Shown here: positions 51,582 to 60,734 of the stretch, one piece after another
Layout: every line of letters starts with the position of its first letter
Numbering within the stretch: the first letter of the stretch is position 1
Notes under the pieces: model-generated
The model's database searches: none
What the model was told of the DNA's origin: nothing
What the model saw: only the letters and a program-made list of their open reading frames with translations
Made by a program: the position numbers and the translations under genes
From: Myxococcus landrumus
GTDB taxonomy: Bacteria; Myxococcota; Myxococcia; Myxococcales; Myxococcaceae
NCBI RefSeq assembly: GCF_017301635.1
Contig: NZ_CP071091.1
Span: forward strand, 7,618,501-7,682,500
Length of the DNA stretch: 64,000 nt
Direction: 5' to 3'

Positions 51582-52379
51582 GTGAAGCGACTGGGGATGC
51601 TGTTGGGCCTGCTGCTCTTGGGAAGTGGATGTGGTTTCGAGACCATTCCCAGCGGCCACGGGGGGATTGGCTTCGACTCGTTTGGCAGCGGCACCCAGCG
51701 CGAGCCCTATGGCGAGGGGATGCACGTGATGCGGCCGGGCAAGTCGCTCATCGTGTACGACCTGCGCGTCCAGGAGATGAAGGACGAGTTGAGCGTCCTG
51801 TCCAACAACGGCCTGGACCTGCGGGTGGACTCCAGCGTGCGCTACCGGGTGGACCCGGCGAAGCTCTTCGAGCTGCACACGCAGACGGGCCCCCGGTACG
51901 CGGACATCCTCATCGCCCCCATCACCCGCTCGGAGGCCCGCAAGGTGTTCGGCCGGTATGCGCCGGAGGAAATCTATTCCACCAAGCGCGAGCAGATCGA
52001 AAAGGAGATTTTCGACGAGGTGACCCGGGCCCTGAAGGACAAGCACGTCGTCGTGGAGGCCATCCTGGTCCGCGACGTGACGCTGCCCGCCGCCATCCGC
52101 GAGGCCATCGCCGACAAGCTGGCCGAGGAGCAGCGCAGCCAGAAGATGCGCTTCACCCTGGACAAGGAGCGCCAGGAGGCCGACCGCCGGCAGATTGAGG
52201 CCGAGGGCATCGCCAAGTACCAGACCATCGTCCGCCAGGGGCTCACCGAGGAGTACCTGCGCTTCAAGGGCATCGAGGCGACCGAGAAGCTGGCCGCCAG
52301 CCCCAACGCGAAGGTGGTCATCGTGGGCGGCGGCTCGAAGGGCAACCTGCCGCTGGTGTACCAGGTGGGCGAAAAGTAG
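51582..52379 (+). CDS. SPFH/prohibitin-family lipoprotein
   Basis: A 265-residue SPFH (band 7) protein. The N-terminus (RLGMLLGLLLLGSGC) is a lipobox-type signal, so it is probably a membrane-anchored lipoprotein rather than a spanning protein. The SPFH domain runs about 30-205 (LRVDSSVRYRVDPAKLFE, ILIAPITRSEARKVFGRY, VVVEAILVRDVTLP), followed by a helical QRSQKMRFTLDKERQEAD segment and a Gly-rich end. Prohibitin-like proteins form ring oligomers that organise membrane proteins and proteases. The GTG at 51582 has AGGGAGG five bases upstream. It lies between atpG and atpD, which suggests a role in ATP synthase assembly or quality control; this is inference. Confidence 0.88.
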   Translation: MKRLGMLLGLLLLGSGCGFETIPSGHGGIGFDSFGSGTQREPYGEGMHVMRPGKSLIVYDLRVQEMKDELSVLSNNGLDLRVDSSVRYRVDPAKLFELHTQTGPRYADILIAPITRSEARKVFGRYAPEEIYSTKREQIEKEIFDEVTRALKDKHVVVEAILVRDVTLPAAIREAIADKLAEEQRSQKMRFTLDKERQEADRRQIEAEGIAKYQTIVRQGLTEEYLRFKGIEATEKLAASPNAKVVIVGGGSKGNLPLVYQVGEK

Positions 52380-53993
<1,614 letters not shown>

Positions 53994-54024
53994 ACTCGCT
54001 GTCCCACCCTCTTCCGAGGTGACC

Positions 54025-54585
54025 ATGCGTCACGCGGCGCTCGCCCTGTTCTTGTGTGTCCTGTCGCTCCCCGCCCTGGCGGAGGAGCGCAAGGGAAGGG
54101 CTCGGGTGAGCGCCAACGGCTTGTACAGCGTGCGCATGGTGGACTCGGGGGCGGGCAAGTGCCGGCTCGAGGTGACCAAGGAGAGCGGTCCCGCCTGGCA
54201 CCTCGAGCAGTGCGTGGGGACGGTGGACGACTACTACTTCGTCTCCAACGACGGTGAGCGGGTGTGGGTGCTCTGGCCGCTGGTGGAGAAGGGGAAGGCG
54301 AAGCCCGCGCCCCGGAAGAAGGGCAAGCAGCCCAAGGGGCCTCCGGGTTGGGCGGTGGAGGTGTTGGTGGCGGGGCAGTACACGCGCGACGGACAGCGCG
54401 TCCTGGAGCGGCGCCTGACGGACGTGCTCCCCTCGAAGCAGCTCACCGAGGTGCGCCAGATGACCCACCACTTGAAGTGGTTGGAAGGCACGCTCGGCAT
54501 CCCTGGGAAGGGGCCTCGGTTGACGGACGGCGGGGTGGTGGAGTTCGAGCCGGTGGGTGGCGTCACCCAGCAGCTCCATTTTTGA
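54025..54585 (+). CDS. Secreted hypothetical protein between atpD and atpC
   Basis: A 186-residue exported protein with a Sec signal peptide (MRHAALALFLCVLSLPALAE). The mature part has beta-rich segments (ARVSANGLYSVRMVDSGAGK, YYFVSNDGERVWVLWPLVEK), a Lys/Pro-rich loop (KAKPAPRKKGKQPKGPPG) and two cysteines (GKCRLEV, EQCVGTV) that could form one disulfide. No family recognised. The ATG at 54025 has CCGAGGTGA upstream. It ends 22 bp before atpC. The periplasmic location is at odds with a direct F1 role; it may be a passenger in the operon. Confidence 0.85.
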   Translation: MRHAALALFLCVLSLPALAEERKGRARVSANGLYSVRMVDSGAGKCRLEVTKESGPAWHLEQCVGTVDDYYFVSNDGERVWVLWPLVEKGKAKPAPRKKGKQPKGPPGWAVEVLVAGQYTRDGQRVLERRLTDVLPSKQLTEVRQMTHHLKWLEGTLGIPGKGPRLTDGGVVEFEPVGGVTQQLHF

Positions 54586-54607
54586 TTTGGGTAGTGCGAG
54601 GAGCCTC

Positions 54608-55015
54608 ATGGCCAAGCTGACTGTGGAGATTGTCACCCCCGAGAAGCGCATCCTGTCGGTGCAGGCCGACGAGGCGGTTGTGCCCGGTGGGAAGGGCCTG
54701 TTTGGCGTGCGGCCGGGCCACACCCCGTTCCTGTCGCTGATGGAGCCGGGCGCGCTGACGCTGGTGGAGGGCGGCAAGCGCGACGCGTACTTCGTCGCCG
54801 GCGGCTTCGTGGAAGTGGCCAACGACAAGGTGCTGGTGCTGGCGGACGCCGCCGAGCACGTGTCCGGCATCGACGTGGACGGCGCGCGCAAGCGCATGAC
54901 CGAGGCGCAGGAGCGCCTGAAGGGCCTGTCCTCCGAGGACGCCCGCTACGAGCTGGAGCAGGCCACGGTGCGCCGCGAGGCGGCCCGCATCGGCGCCGCT
55001 GGCGCTCGGGGCTGA
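54608..55015 (+). CDS. atpC: F1F0 ATP synthase epsilon subunit
   Basis: A 135-residue epsilon subunit. The N-terminal beta-sandwich has AKLTVEIVTPEKRILS, GLFGVRPGHTPFLSLMEPG and YFVAGGFVEVANDKVLVLAD; the C-terminal helical hairpin spans about 88-135. It regulates F1 and contacts gamma. The start at 54608 follows AGGAG and lies in a short gap after the secreted unknown gene; a longer frame overlaps that gene's end. Confidence 0.96.
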   Translation: MAKLTVEIVTPEKRILSVQADEAVVPGGKGLFGVRPGHTPFLSLMEPGALTLVEGGKRDAYFVAGGFVEVANDKVLVLADAAEHVSGIDVDGARKRMTEAQERLKGLSSEDARYELEQATVRREAARIGAAGARG

Positions 55016-55034
55016 AGCGACGGGCTGACCGGCT

Positions 55035-55712
55035 TCACGGCCAGGTCAGCCCCAGTTCCTGGTCGAAGCCTCGCCGGCCCTCGACGGTGAGCCGCACTCC
55101 GCGGCCCTCGGGCCGGCGTGCAATCCAACGCCGCACGAAGAGGCGCTCCGTCAACGCGGCGCCCAGTGCACCGCCCACGTGGGCACGGCGCTCGCTCCAG
55201 TCCAGGCAACGGCGTGCGAAGGCGCGCCGGCCTTGGGACAGCGCCTCCACATCCACGCCCCACTTCGAGACGAAGCGCGTGCCGACGGGCGTCAGGATGT
55301 AGCTGTCCTCGCCGGACTCCAGCAGGCCTCGGTGCTCCATTGCTTCCGCGAGGGCCACGCCCAGCGTGCCCGCGAGGTGGTCGTAGCAGGTGCGTGCGAA
55401 GCGCAGCGGCTCGGGCACTCGCGAGGGGACGAGGCGCGTCGGTGCGAGGAGCTGGAGGGCCTCCAGGGCTCGCGCCACGTTCGGGTGGGCCAGCCGGTAG
55501 TAGCGGTGGCGGCCCTGCACCTCCACGCGCACGAGTTGGCCTTCCAGCAGCTTCGCGAGGTGGCCGCTCGCCGTCTGCGGAGCGATGCGGGCTTCTCGCG
55601 CCAGCTCTCCCGCCGTCCTCGCCGGACCTTCCAACAGGCGCGACAGCATGCTCGCCCGCGCGGGGTCTCCGATGAGTGACGCGACGAGGGCCAGGTCGAG
55701 TGAGTGCGGCAT
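55035..55712 (-). CDS. ArsR-type winged-helix transcriptional regulator
   Basis: A 225-residue DNA-binding protein. The N-terminal ~85 residues form an ArsR-like winged helix (LVASLIGDPARASMLSRLLEG, TAGELAREARIAPQTASGHL, GRHRYYRLAHPNVARALEA). No metal-binding ELCVCDL-type cysteines are visible, so it is not a classic arsenic sensor. The C-terminal half is unassigned and has one Cys (CYDHLAG). The ATG at 55712 starts just before the domain. It is divergent from a flavin-reductase-like gene with 131 bp between, the normal place for a regulator and its target. Confidence 0.9.
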   Translation of the reverse strand: MPHSLDLALVASLIGDPARASMLSRLLEGPARTAGELAREARIAPQTASGHLAKLLEGQLVRVEVQGRHRYYRLAHPNVARALEALQLLAPTRLVPSRVPEPLRFARTCYDHLAGTLGVALAEAMEHRGLLESGEDSYILTPVGTRFVSKWGVDVEALSQGRRAFARRCLDWSERRAHVGGALGAALTERLFVRRWIARRPEGRGVRLTVEGRRGFDQELGLTWP

Positions 55713-55843
55713 GGTGCGAGTGTATGGCTTTGCGTGCGGGGATGCTTCGATGAAGGCCGAAGTATCGCCGTTGGAAGACATTGCCTCGACGTTTCTGTCT
55801 CCGCCGAAACATCCCGGTGGGCTCCCGCGCTAGCGATGCGCGG

Positions 55844-56473
55844 ATGACCGAGCCGAGCCGACACCGTGTGATTGCACCTCGCATCCTCTACTTCGGGACT
55901 CCCGTGGCGCTGCTGAGCACCGTGCGGGAGGACGGCTCGCCGAACCTGACGCCGTTCTCCTCGGTGTGGGCGCTCGATGACCGGCTCGTGCTGGGGCTGG
56001 GGTTGATGGGGCAGGGGCTGGCGAACCTGGAGCGCACGGGTGAGGCCGTGGTGAACCTGCCTTCCGCGGCGCAGTGGCCGCATGTGGAGCGCATCGCGCC
56101 CACCACGGGCCGCTTCCCCGTGCCCGAGGAGAAGCGCGCCATGGGCTACCAGCATGAGCCGCGCAAGTTCGAGCGCGCGGGCCTCACGCCCTTGCCCTCG
56201 GGCACCGTGGCGCCGCCTCGCGTGGCCGAGTGTCCGCTGCAGTTCGAGGCGGTGCTGCTCGCGGCGCACCGGTCGACTCCCGCGCCTGGAGAGGCGGAGT
56301 CCTCCTTCGCCATGGTCGAATTGCGCGTCACCCGGGTGCATGCCCACGAGGACATCACCGTGCCAGGCACCCACCACATCGACGTGACGCGCTGGCAGCC
56401 GCTGCTCTACGTCTTCCGTCACTACGTCGGCACGGGCCCCGGACTGGGGCGCAATTTTCGCGCGGAGACCTGA
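55844..56473 (+). CDS. Flavin reductase-like domain protein
   Basis: A 209-residue protein of the flavin-reductase/FMN-binding split-barrel group. Motifs include PVALLSTVREDGSPNLTPFS, where the backbone binds FMN phosphate, GLANLERTGEAVVNLP and HIDVTRWQPLLYVFRHY. Members reduce flavin with NAD(P)H or act as flavoenzymes on small substrates. The ATG at 55844 is chosen from the N-terminal domain boundary; no strong ribosome site is visible. Probably regulated by the divergent ArsR-type protein; two short dyads in the shared intergenic region (CTTCG/CGAAG near 55750, GTTTC/GAAAC near 55792) are candidate sites. Confidence 0.88.
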   Translation: MTEPSRHRVIAPRILYFGTPVALLSTVREDGSPNLTPFSSVWALDDRLVLGLGLMGQGLANLERTGEAVVNLPSAAQWPHVERIAPTTGRFPVPEEKRAMGYQHEPRKFERAGLTPLPSGTVAPPRVAECPLQFEAVLLAAHRSTPAPGEAESSFAMVELRVTRVHAHEDITVPGTHHIDVTRWQPLLYVFRHYVGTGPGLGRNFRAET

Positions 56474-56542
56474 AGAATTTGCGCGGGGCGCCTCGTGGGG
56501 CCCCGCCTGATTCCCTCGATTCGCGCGGCTTCTCTCTTTCAG

Positions 56543-56572
56543 TTGACCCCTTCGGATAAACGATGCATTTGA
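56543..56572 (+). promoter_or_regulatory. Promoter of the truncated haemoglobin operon
   Basis: TTGACC at 56543-56548 is a good -35. With 17-18 bp spacing the -10 falls at CATTTG/ATTTGA, inside the NsrR-type palindrome. Repressor binding would directly block polymerase. Confidence 0.5.
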
Positions 56573-56582
56573 AATGCATCTT
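56560..56582. promoter_or_regulatory. NsrR operator
   Basis: The core GATGCATTTGAAATGCATC is symmetric around one central G and, extended to 23 bp, differs at one position from an ideal AAGATGCATTT-N-AAATGCATCTT dyad, the known NsrR recognition pattern in enterobacteria and others. It overlaps the likely -10 and lies 31 bp before the haemoglobin gene. An NsrR-type gene is the third gene of the same operon. Confidence 0.85.
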
Positions 56583-56613
56583 TAAGCCCGACCGGGGCGA
56601 AGGAGCGGATGCG

Positions 56614-56997
56614 ATGAGCACGGCTGCGCAGCAGAAGAGCGTCTACGAGCAGATTGGCGGAGAGCCGGCGATGGCGGCGGCGGTGGAGGTGTTCTACCGG
56701 AAGGTGCTGTCCGACGAGCGCATCAGCCACTTCTTCGAGGACGTGGACATGGAGCGCCAGGCGTCGAAGCAGAAGGCGTTCCTGACGATGGTGACGGGCG
56801 GGCCGTCGAGCTACTCGGGGAAGGACATGCGCGCGGGCCATGCGCACCTGGTGAAGCGCGGCCTGAACGACGTGCACTTCGACGCGGTGGTGGAGCACCT
56901 GCGCGCCACGCTGGAGGAGCTGGGCGTGGCCGCGCCGCTGGTGGCGCAGGTGCTGGCCATCGCGGGTGGGGCTCGCGCGGACGTCCTCAACCGCTGA
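56614..56997 (+). CDS. Truncated haemoglobin, group I (trHbN-like)
   Basis: A 127-residue 2-on-2 globin. The pattern SVYEQIGGEPAMAAAVEVFYRKVLSDERISHFF matches the start of group I members; the proximal His is expected in MRAGHAHLVKRG and distal residues lie in the B helix (VFYRKV gives Tyr-B10). It probably binds O2 and NO and converts NO to nitrate as a dioxygenase. The ATG at 56614 has AGGAG eight bases upstream. First gene of the NsrR-controlled operon, followed 19 bp later by an electron-transfer flavoprotein that would re-reduce it. Confidence 0.94.
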   Translation: MSTAAQQKSVYEQIGGEPAMAAAVEVFYRKVLSDERISHFFEDVDMERQASKQKAFLTMVTGGPSSYSGKDMRAGHAHLVKRGLNDVHFDAVVEHLRATLEELGVAAPLVAQVLAIAGGARADVLNR

Positions 56998-57016
56998 ACC
57001 CACGAGGAGGCACGCC

Positions 57017-58012
57017 ATGTCCATGACCCAGGTGAAGCACGAGTCGAAGTGGTATCCGCTCGAGCCCGAGGAGAGCGTCTTGGACGGGCTCCTGCGTCAG
57101 GGCGTGGCCGTGCCGAACTCCTGCCGCGCGGGGGCGTGCCAGTCCTGCCTCATGCGCGCGACCTCCGGCGACGTGCCGGACGCCGCGCGCGTGGGGCTCA
57201 AGGACACGCTGCGCGCGCAGGGCTACTTCCTCGCCTGTGTCTGCAAGCCCGTCGCGGGCACGCGCCTGGAGGTCTCCGGCGCGGACGCGCTGCGAGTCCC
57301 CGCGTGCATCGACTCCGTGACGCCGCTGTCCTCGAGCGTGCTGCGCGTGAGGCTGTCCACCCGCACGCCCCTGGACTACCGGGCGGGGCAGTACGTGTCG
57401 CTGCTGCGGGAGGATGGACTCGCCCGCAGCTACTCCCTGGCGAGCCTGCCGCGCGAGGGGCTGCTGGAGTTGCACGTGCGCCGCATCCCGGGCGGGCTGA
57501 TGAGCGGCTGGCTGTCGGAGCACGCCCGCGCGGGTGACAGCGTGTCGGTGCAGGGGCCCGCGGGAAGCTGCTTCTATGTCCCTGGCCGCTTCGAGCAACC
57601 CCTGCTGCTCGCGGGGACGGGGACGGGCCTGGCGCCGCTGTACGGCATCATTCGCGACGCGCTGGAGTCAGGCCACACCGGCCCCATCTGGCTCTTCCAG
57701 GGCGCTCGCGCGCCGGAGGGGCTCTATCTCACCGAGGAACTGCGCGAGCTTGCACGTCGGCACTCGGGTTTCCACTACCGGCCGAGCGTGTTGACGGGAG
57801 GCAGCCGGGACGTGGCCGAGGGCGCGCTCGACGTGCTCATCCGCGCGGAGTGTCCCAAGCCCGCGGGCTTCCGGGCCTTCCTCTGCGGGGACTCCGATTT
57901 GGTGTTATCCCTGCGCAAGAAGCTCTTCCTCTCGGGGCTCTCGCTGAAGGACCTCCACGCGGATGTCTTCCTGCCGAGCACTCCCAGGGCGGAGGCCTCG
58001 GGAGCTCGCTGA
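57017..58012 (+). CDS. 2Fe-2S ferredoxin / FAD / NAD(P)H oxidoreductase
   Basis: A 331-residue multidomain reductase. N-terminal plant-type ferredoxin (about 1-85) with cluster ligands in CRAGACQSCLM and a fourth Cys in FLACVCK; FAD-binding domain with RSYSLAS and GGLMSGWLS; NAD domain with LLLAGTGTGLAPLYGII and FLCGD. This phthalate-dioxygenase-reductase-like layout passes electrons from NAD(P)H through FAD to the iron-sulfur cluster. Together with the upstream globin it does by two proteins what flavohaemoglobin Hmp does in one. Strong GAGGAGG ribosome site. Ends one base before the nsrR start. Confidence 0.93.
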   Translation: MSMTQVKHESKWYPLEPEESVLDGLLRQGVAVPNSCRAGACQSCLMRATSGDVPDAARVGLKDTLRAQGYFLACVCKPVAGTRLEVSGADALRVPACIDSVTPLSSSVLRVRLSTRTPLDYRAGQYVSLLREDGLARSYSLASLPREGLLELHVRRIPGGLMSGWLSEHARAGDSVSVQGPAGSCFYVPGRFEQPLLLAGTGTGLAPLYGIIRDALESGHTGPIWLFQGARAPEGLYLTEELRELARRHSGFHYRPSVLTGGSRDVAEGALDVLIRAECPKPAGFRAFLCGDSDLVLSLRKKLFLSGLSLKDLHADVFLPSTPRAEASGAR

Positions 58013-58013
58013 C

Positions 58014-58460
58014 GTGCACCTCACCCTCCACGCCGACTACTCGCTGCGCGTGCTGCTCTACCTCGCCGCGAGGCCGGAGCGGCTCGCCTCCACGCAGGAA
58101 CTGGCGGACGCGTACGGCATCTCCAAGCACCACCTGGTGCGGGTGGTGCAGACGCTCTCCTCGGAGGGCTTCGTGGAGGTCAAGGCGGGGCGCTCTGGCG
58201 GAGTGATGCTGGCGCGCGCGACGAAGGACATCCGCGTGGGCAAGGTGCTGCGCGCGGCCGAGCCCGACTTCGAGCTGGTGGAGTGCTTCAACCGCGAGAA
58301 GAACACCTGCCCCATCTCGCCGGCCTGTGGCCTCAAGGGCGTGCTCTCCGAGGCGCGCGAGGCCTTCCTCGCCGTGCTGGACCGGTACACACTGGCGGAC
58401 CTGGTGGGCCGCTCCCGCAAGGACCTGGCGGAGCTCTTCCTGCCCGCGTCGACGCCATGA
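58014..58460 (+). CDS. nsrR: Rrf2-family NO-sensing repressor NsrR
   Basis: A 148-residue iron-sulfur repressor. The winged helix (ADYSLRVLLYLAARPERLAST, ISKHHLVRVVQTLSSEGFVE) is Rrf2-type, and ECFNREKNTCPISPAC supplies three cluster cysteines in the C-x7-C-x5-C spacing used by NsrR. NO damages the cluster and releases the operator. GTG at 58014, one base after the reductase stop, with GGAG upstream. The operon's own promoter has the matching site, giving autoregulation. IscR is the main alternative, but its cysteine spacing and the operator differ. Confidence 0.93.
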   Translation: MHLTLHADYSLRVLLYLAARPERLASTQELADAYGISKHHLVRVVQTLSSEGFVEVKAGRSGGVMLARATKDIRVGKVLRAAEPDFELVECFNREKNTCPISPACGLKGVLSEAREAFLAVLDRYTLADLVGRSRKDLAELFLPASTP

Positions 58461-58717
58461 CCTCTTCCACGCTCGAGCTGTTCCACCGCATCGCCGACAA
58501 ACCCTCCGCCGTGGCGCGGCGCTACATCGTCGACCACGCGCTGGAGGACCGCGTCGAGTTCCGCAACCTCGCGTACGCCCAAGCGGAGCTGGACTGGACG
58601 CTGCATGGCGGCCACTCCGTGCCCGCACTCTGGGACGGCACCCACCTGCACCAGGGCGCGGAGGCCGTGGTGGCGCGGCTGCAGGCCGTCGTCAACCTGG
58701 GACGCGACGACGCCTGA
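58457..58717 (+). CDS. Glutaredoxin/GST-N-like small protein without CxxC
   Basis: An 86-residue protein whose pattern (TLELFHRIADKPSAVARRYI, VEFRNLAYAQAELDWTLHGG, HSVPALWDGTHLHQG) resembles a thioredoxin-fold glutaredoxin or GST N-terminal domain, including the cis-Pro loop SVPALWDG, but with no cysteine at all. It therefore cannot do thiol-disulfide exchange and may bind glutathione or a partner. Start overlaps the nsrR stop (ATGA), so it is the fourth gene of the NO-responsive operon. Assignment by fold pattern only. Confidence 0.75.
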   Translation: MTSSTLELFHRIADKPSAVARRYIVDHALEDRVEFRNLAYAQAELDWTLHGGHSVPALWDGTHLHQGAEAVVARLQAVVNLGRDDA

Positions 58718-59129
58718 CACGTGACGGCGCGTGTGCTGACTCCCGCGCGCCGCTGCCACCTGAACAGGCCGGGTGTGCCTTGCGCTCCGTGTGAGCCGCA
58801 CGCACGCAAGCTTCCGGAGTTGGACACGTGTGCAGGTGCGCGAGGTCCGTCGGGTGCTCGGGCTTGCCGCCCCCGTGCCGGTTGCGATAGTCAGCCCACC
58901 CCCGCGCGACGGCGGGCGGGGCACGAGCCAAGGAAGGTGGACGGTGATGACGGCGTGTGTCCTGCTGCACGGGGCCGAAGCCGCTCGCGTGAGACACGTG
59001 AGTGGAGTCCTCCTTCGCGAGTCAAGTCCCCACGCGTGTCATTTCTCTGGAAGCCGTGCGCGTTTCACGCGATTCACGTGCTTCTCTTTGTCCGCCCGGC
59101 CCTGAGCCTCGGTTAATCTCCTCGACTCC
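58718..59129. other. 412-bp gene-poor region between NO operon and ADP-ribosylglycohydrolase gene
   Basis: No convincing gene. A short frame at about 58947-59105 has a weak ribosome site but an unprotein-like composition and no family. The final 100 bp is less GC-rich (TTTCTCTGG, TTCTCTTTG, GGTTAATCT) and is the likely promoter for the next gene. No clear operator seen. Confidence 0.4.
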
Positions 59130-60158
59130 ATGTCGCTGACTCCCACCGAGCGCCAGGACAGGTTCCATGCGGCGTTCGTGGGGCTCGCCATTGGAGATGC
59201 GCTCGGCTTCCCGCTGCGCGGCATCCCACCGGCCAGCCTCGCGCGGCTGCCTGGGCTCGCTGAGGACTTCGCGCCTCGGCCTCGGGGGAAGTTCGCCAAG
59301 GGCCAGTTCAGCGACGACACGCAGCTGCTGCTGGCCGCGGCGGAGAGCGTCATCCGCGAGGGCCGCGTCGAGGGCCGCAGCGCGGCGGCGCACCTGGCGT
59401 GGCTGTGGCAGGAGGGCATCATCCTCCAGCCGCCTCGCAGCCTCGCGGAGTCGCTCCAGCGGCTGTCCAGCGGCGTGCCGTGGATGAGCGCGGGCGCGTC
59501 CCTGGGCACGCTGTGCCCGTCCGTGCTCAGCCGCTCGTTGGTGGTGGGCCTCTTCGAGAGCGGTCAGCGCGCGCGCCTGCCGCATGACGCGGGCGTGCTC
59601 ACCGTCATCACGCACAAGGACCCGGTCTGCGCCGCCGCCTCCGCCGCTTTCGCGCAGGCCGCCGCGCTGGGCATGGAGGAAGAGCCCCTGACGCCGGCCG
59701 CGTTCTGCGAGCAGCTCTCGCTGGCGGCGGCCGTGCACGACAAGGGCCTGGCGGAAGAGGTGCGGCACCTGCCTCGGCTGCTGACGTGGGACACGACGCG
59801 GGCGCTCACGCAGCTTCGCAAGGTGGGCGTGCCCCCCAGCGAGCTCAAGGGCGTGGACGGGCTGCCCTCGCACGTGGTGCCGGTGCTCCTGACGTCGCTG
59901 TACGCCGCGCTGAAGGTGCCGCACGACTTCCGCGAGGCCGTGGCGCTGGTGCTGCGCTGTGGTGGTGAGGCGGACGTGGCCGCGGCGCTCACGGGGGCGC
60001 TGCTGGGCGCGCACCTGGGCACTCGCGCCATCCCCGCGCGACTGCGCAAGCAGGTGCTGTACTCGGAGAACCTGGTCGACACCGCGGACCGCCTCTTCCG
60101 GGCCCATCAGGTGCGCGAGACGCTGGCCACGGCGCTGGCCCACCAGCGCCGCCGCTGA
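59130..60158 (+). CDS. ADP-ribosylglycohydrolase family protein
   Basis: A 342-residue soluble protein of the DraG/ARH family, which removes ADP-ribose from modified residues using two metal ions. Motifs: AAFVGLAIGDALGFPLRG, FSDDTQLLLA (metal ligands) and GGEADVAAALTGALLGAHLG. The last motif is GxExDV where most members have GxDxDT, and the Asp-to-Glu change at a metal ligand could alter activity. It may reverse ADP-ribosylation, such as that produced by toxins, but the target is unknown. ATG at 59130 without a strong Shine-Dalgarno. Single gene. Confidence 0.88.
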   Translation: MSLTPTERQDRFHAAFVGLAIGDALGFPLRGIPPASLARLPGLAEDFAPRPRGKFAKGQFSDDTQLLLAAAESVIREGRVEGRSAAAHLAWLWQEGIILQPPRSLAESLQRLSSGVPWMSAGASLGTLCPSVLSRSLVVGLFESGQRARLPHDAGVLTVITHKDPVCAAASAAFAQAAALGMEEEPLTPAAFCEQLSLAAAVHDKGLAEEVRHLPRLLTWDTTRALTQLRKVGVPPSELKGVDGLPSHVVPVLLTSLYAALKVPHDFREAVALVLRCGGEADVAAALTGALLGAHLGTRAIPARLRKQVLYSENLVDTADRLFRAHQVRETLATALAHQRRR

Positions 60159-60329
60159 CCTGTCCTTCGGGCAGGCGGCCAGGCGCACCTCGCTCCTGTA
60201 CTTCCAGGCGGGCTTCTCGCGCTCGTTCGCCCTGCCCACCTTGTCCGGAGGAGTGGGGGCAGGTGCCGTCCGAGCGGACGGGCGCGTACCCGGCAAGGCC
60301 CTGCTTCTCGAGTGCGGGAGAGGTGAGCC

Positions 60330-60734
60330 GTGGACCTCGAATCAGAGCGCCTGGAGCGCAGCCAACTGGAGTCGCTGTCCACGGCGGAGCTCGTCCGCCA
60401 CGCGCTGGCGGAGACACGTCTGCTGGTGCGCGCGGAGGTGCTGCACGCGAAGAAGGAGCTGCGCGACGAGCTGAAGATGGCGCGCACCGCCGGCATCCTC
60501 CTGGGGGCCGGAGGCGTGCTCGTCCTCGTGTCGATTTCCGTCCTCTTCGTGGCGCTGGGGCTGGCGCTGCCCATGGGCGCGGCGCTGGGGGTGCTGCTGG
60601 TGGGCGTGGTGCTGCTCGCCGTCGCCGCGGGGCTGCTGATGGTGGGCGTCAAGCGCCTGCCCAAGAAGCCCATGCTGCACACGCAGGAGCGCTTGAAGCT
60701 CGACTACCACCTCACGCGGGAGACGCTGCAATGA
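60330..60734 (+). CDS. Small membrane protein, phage-holin-III/DUF1469-like
   Basis: A 134-residue protein: charged helical N-terminus (1-48), two hydrophobic segments (GILLGAGGVLVLVSISVLFVA and GVLLVGVVLLAVAAGLLMVG) and a basic C-terminal tail. The layout fits the DUF1469/Act-Hol_E family of small envelope proteins that often pair with a DUF3618-like protein, as here. Start is a GTG at 60330 with GGAGAGG upstream. Its stop overlaps the next start (ATGA). Role in envelope stress or ribosome anchoring is suggested in related families but not shown here. Confidence 0.82.
   Translation: MDLESERLERSQLESLSTAELVRHALAETRLLVRAEVLHAKKELRDELKMARTAGILLGAGGVLVLVSISVLFVALGLALPMGAALGVLLVGVVLLAVAAGLLMVGVKRLPKKPMLHTQERLKLDYHLTRETLQ

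Noticed and set aside
58947-59105. Short frame before the ADP-ribosylglycohydrolase gene
   Set aside because: Weak ribosome site but unprotein-like composition (Arg/Ser/Cys) and no motif; not supported as a gene.
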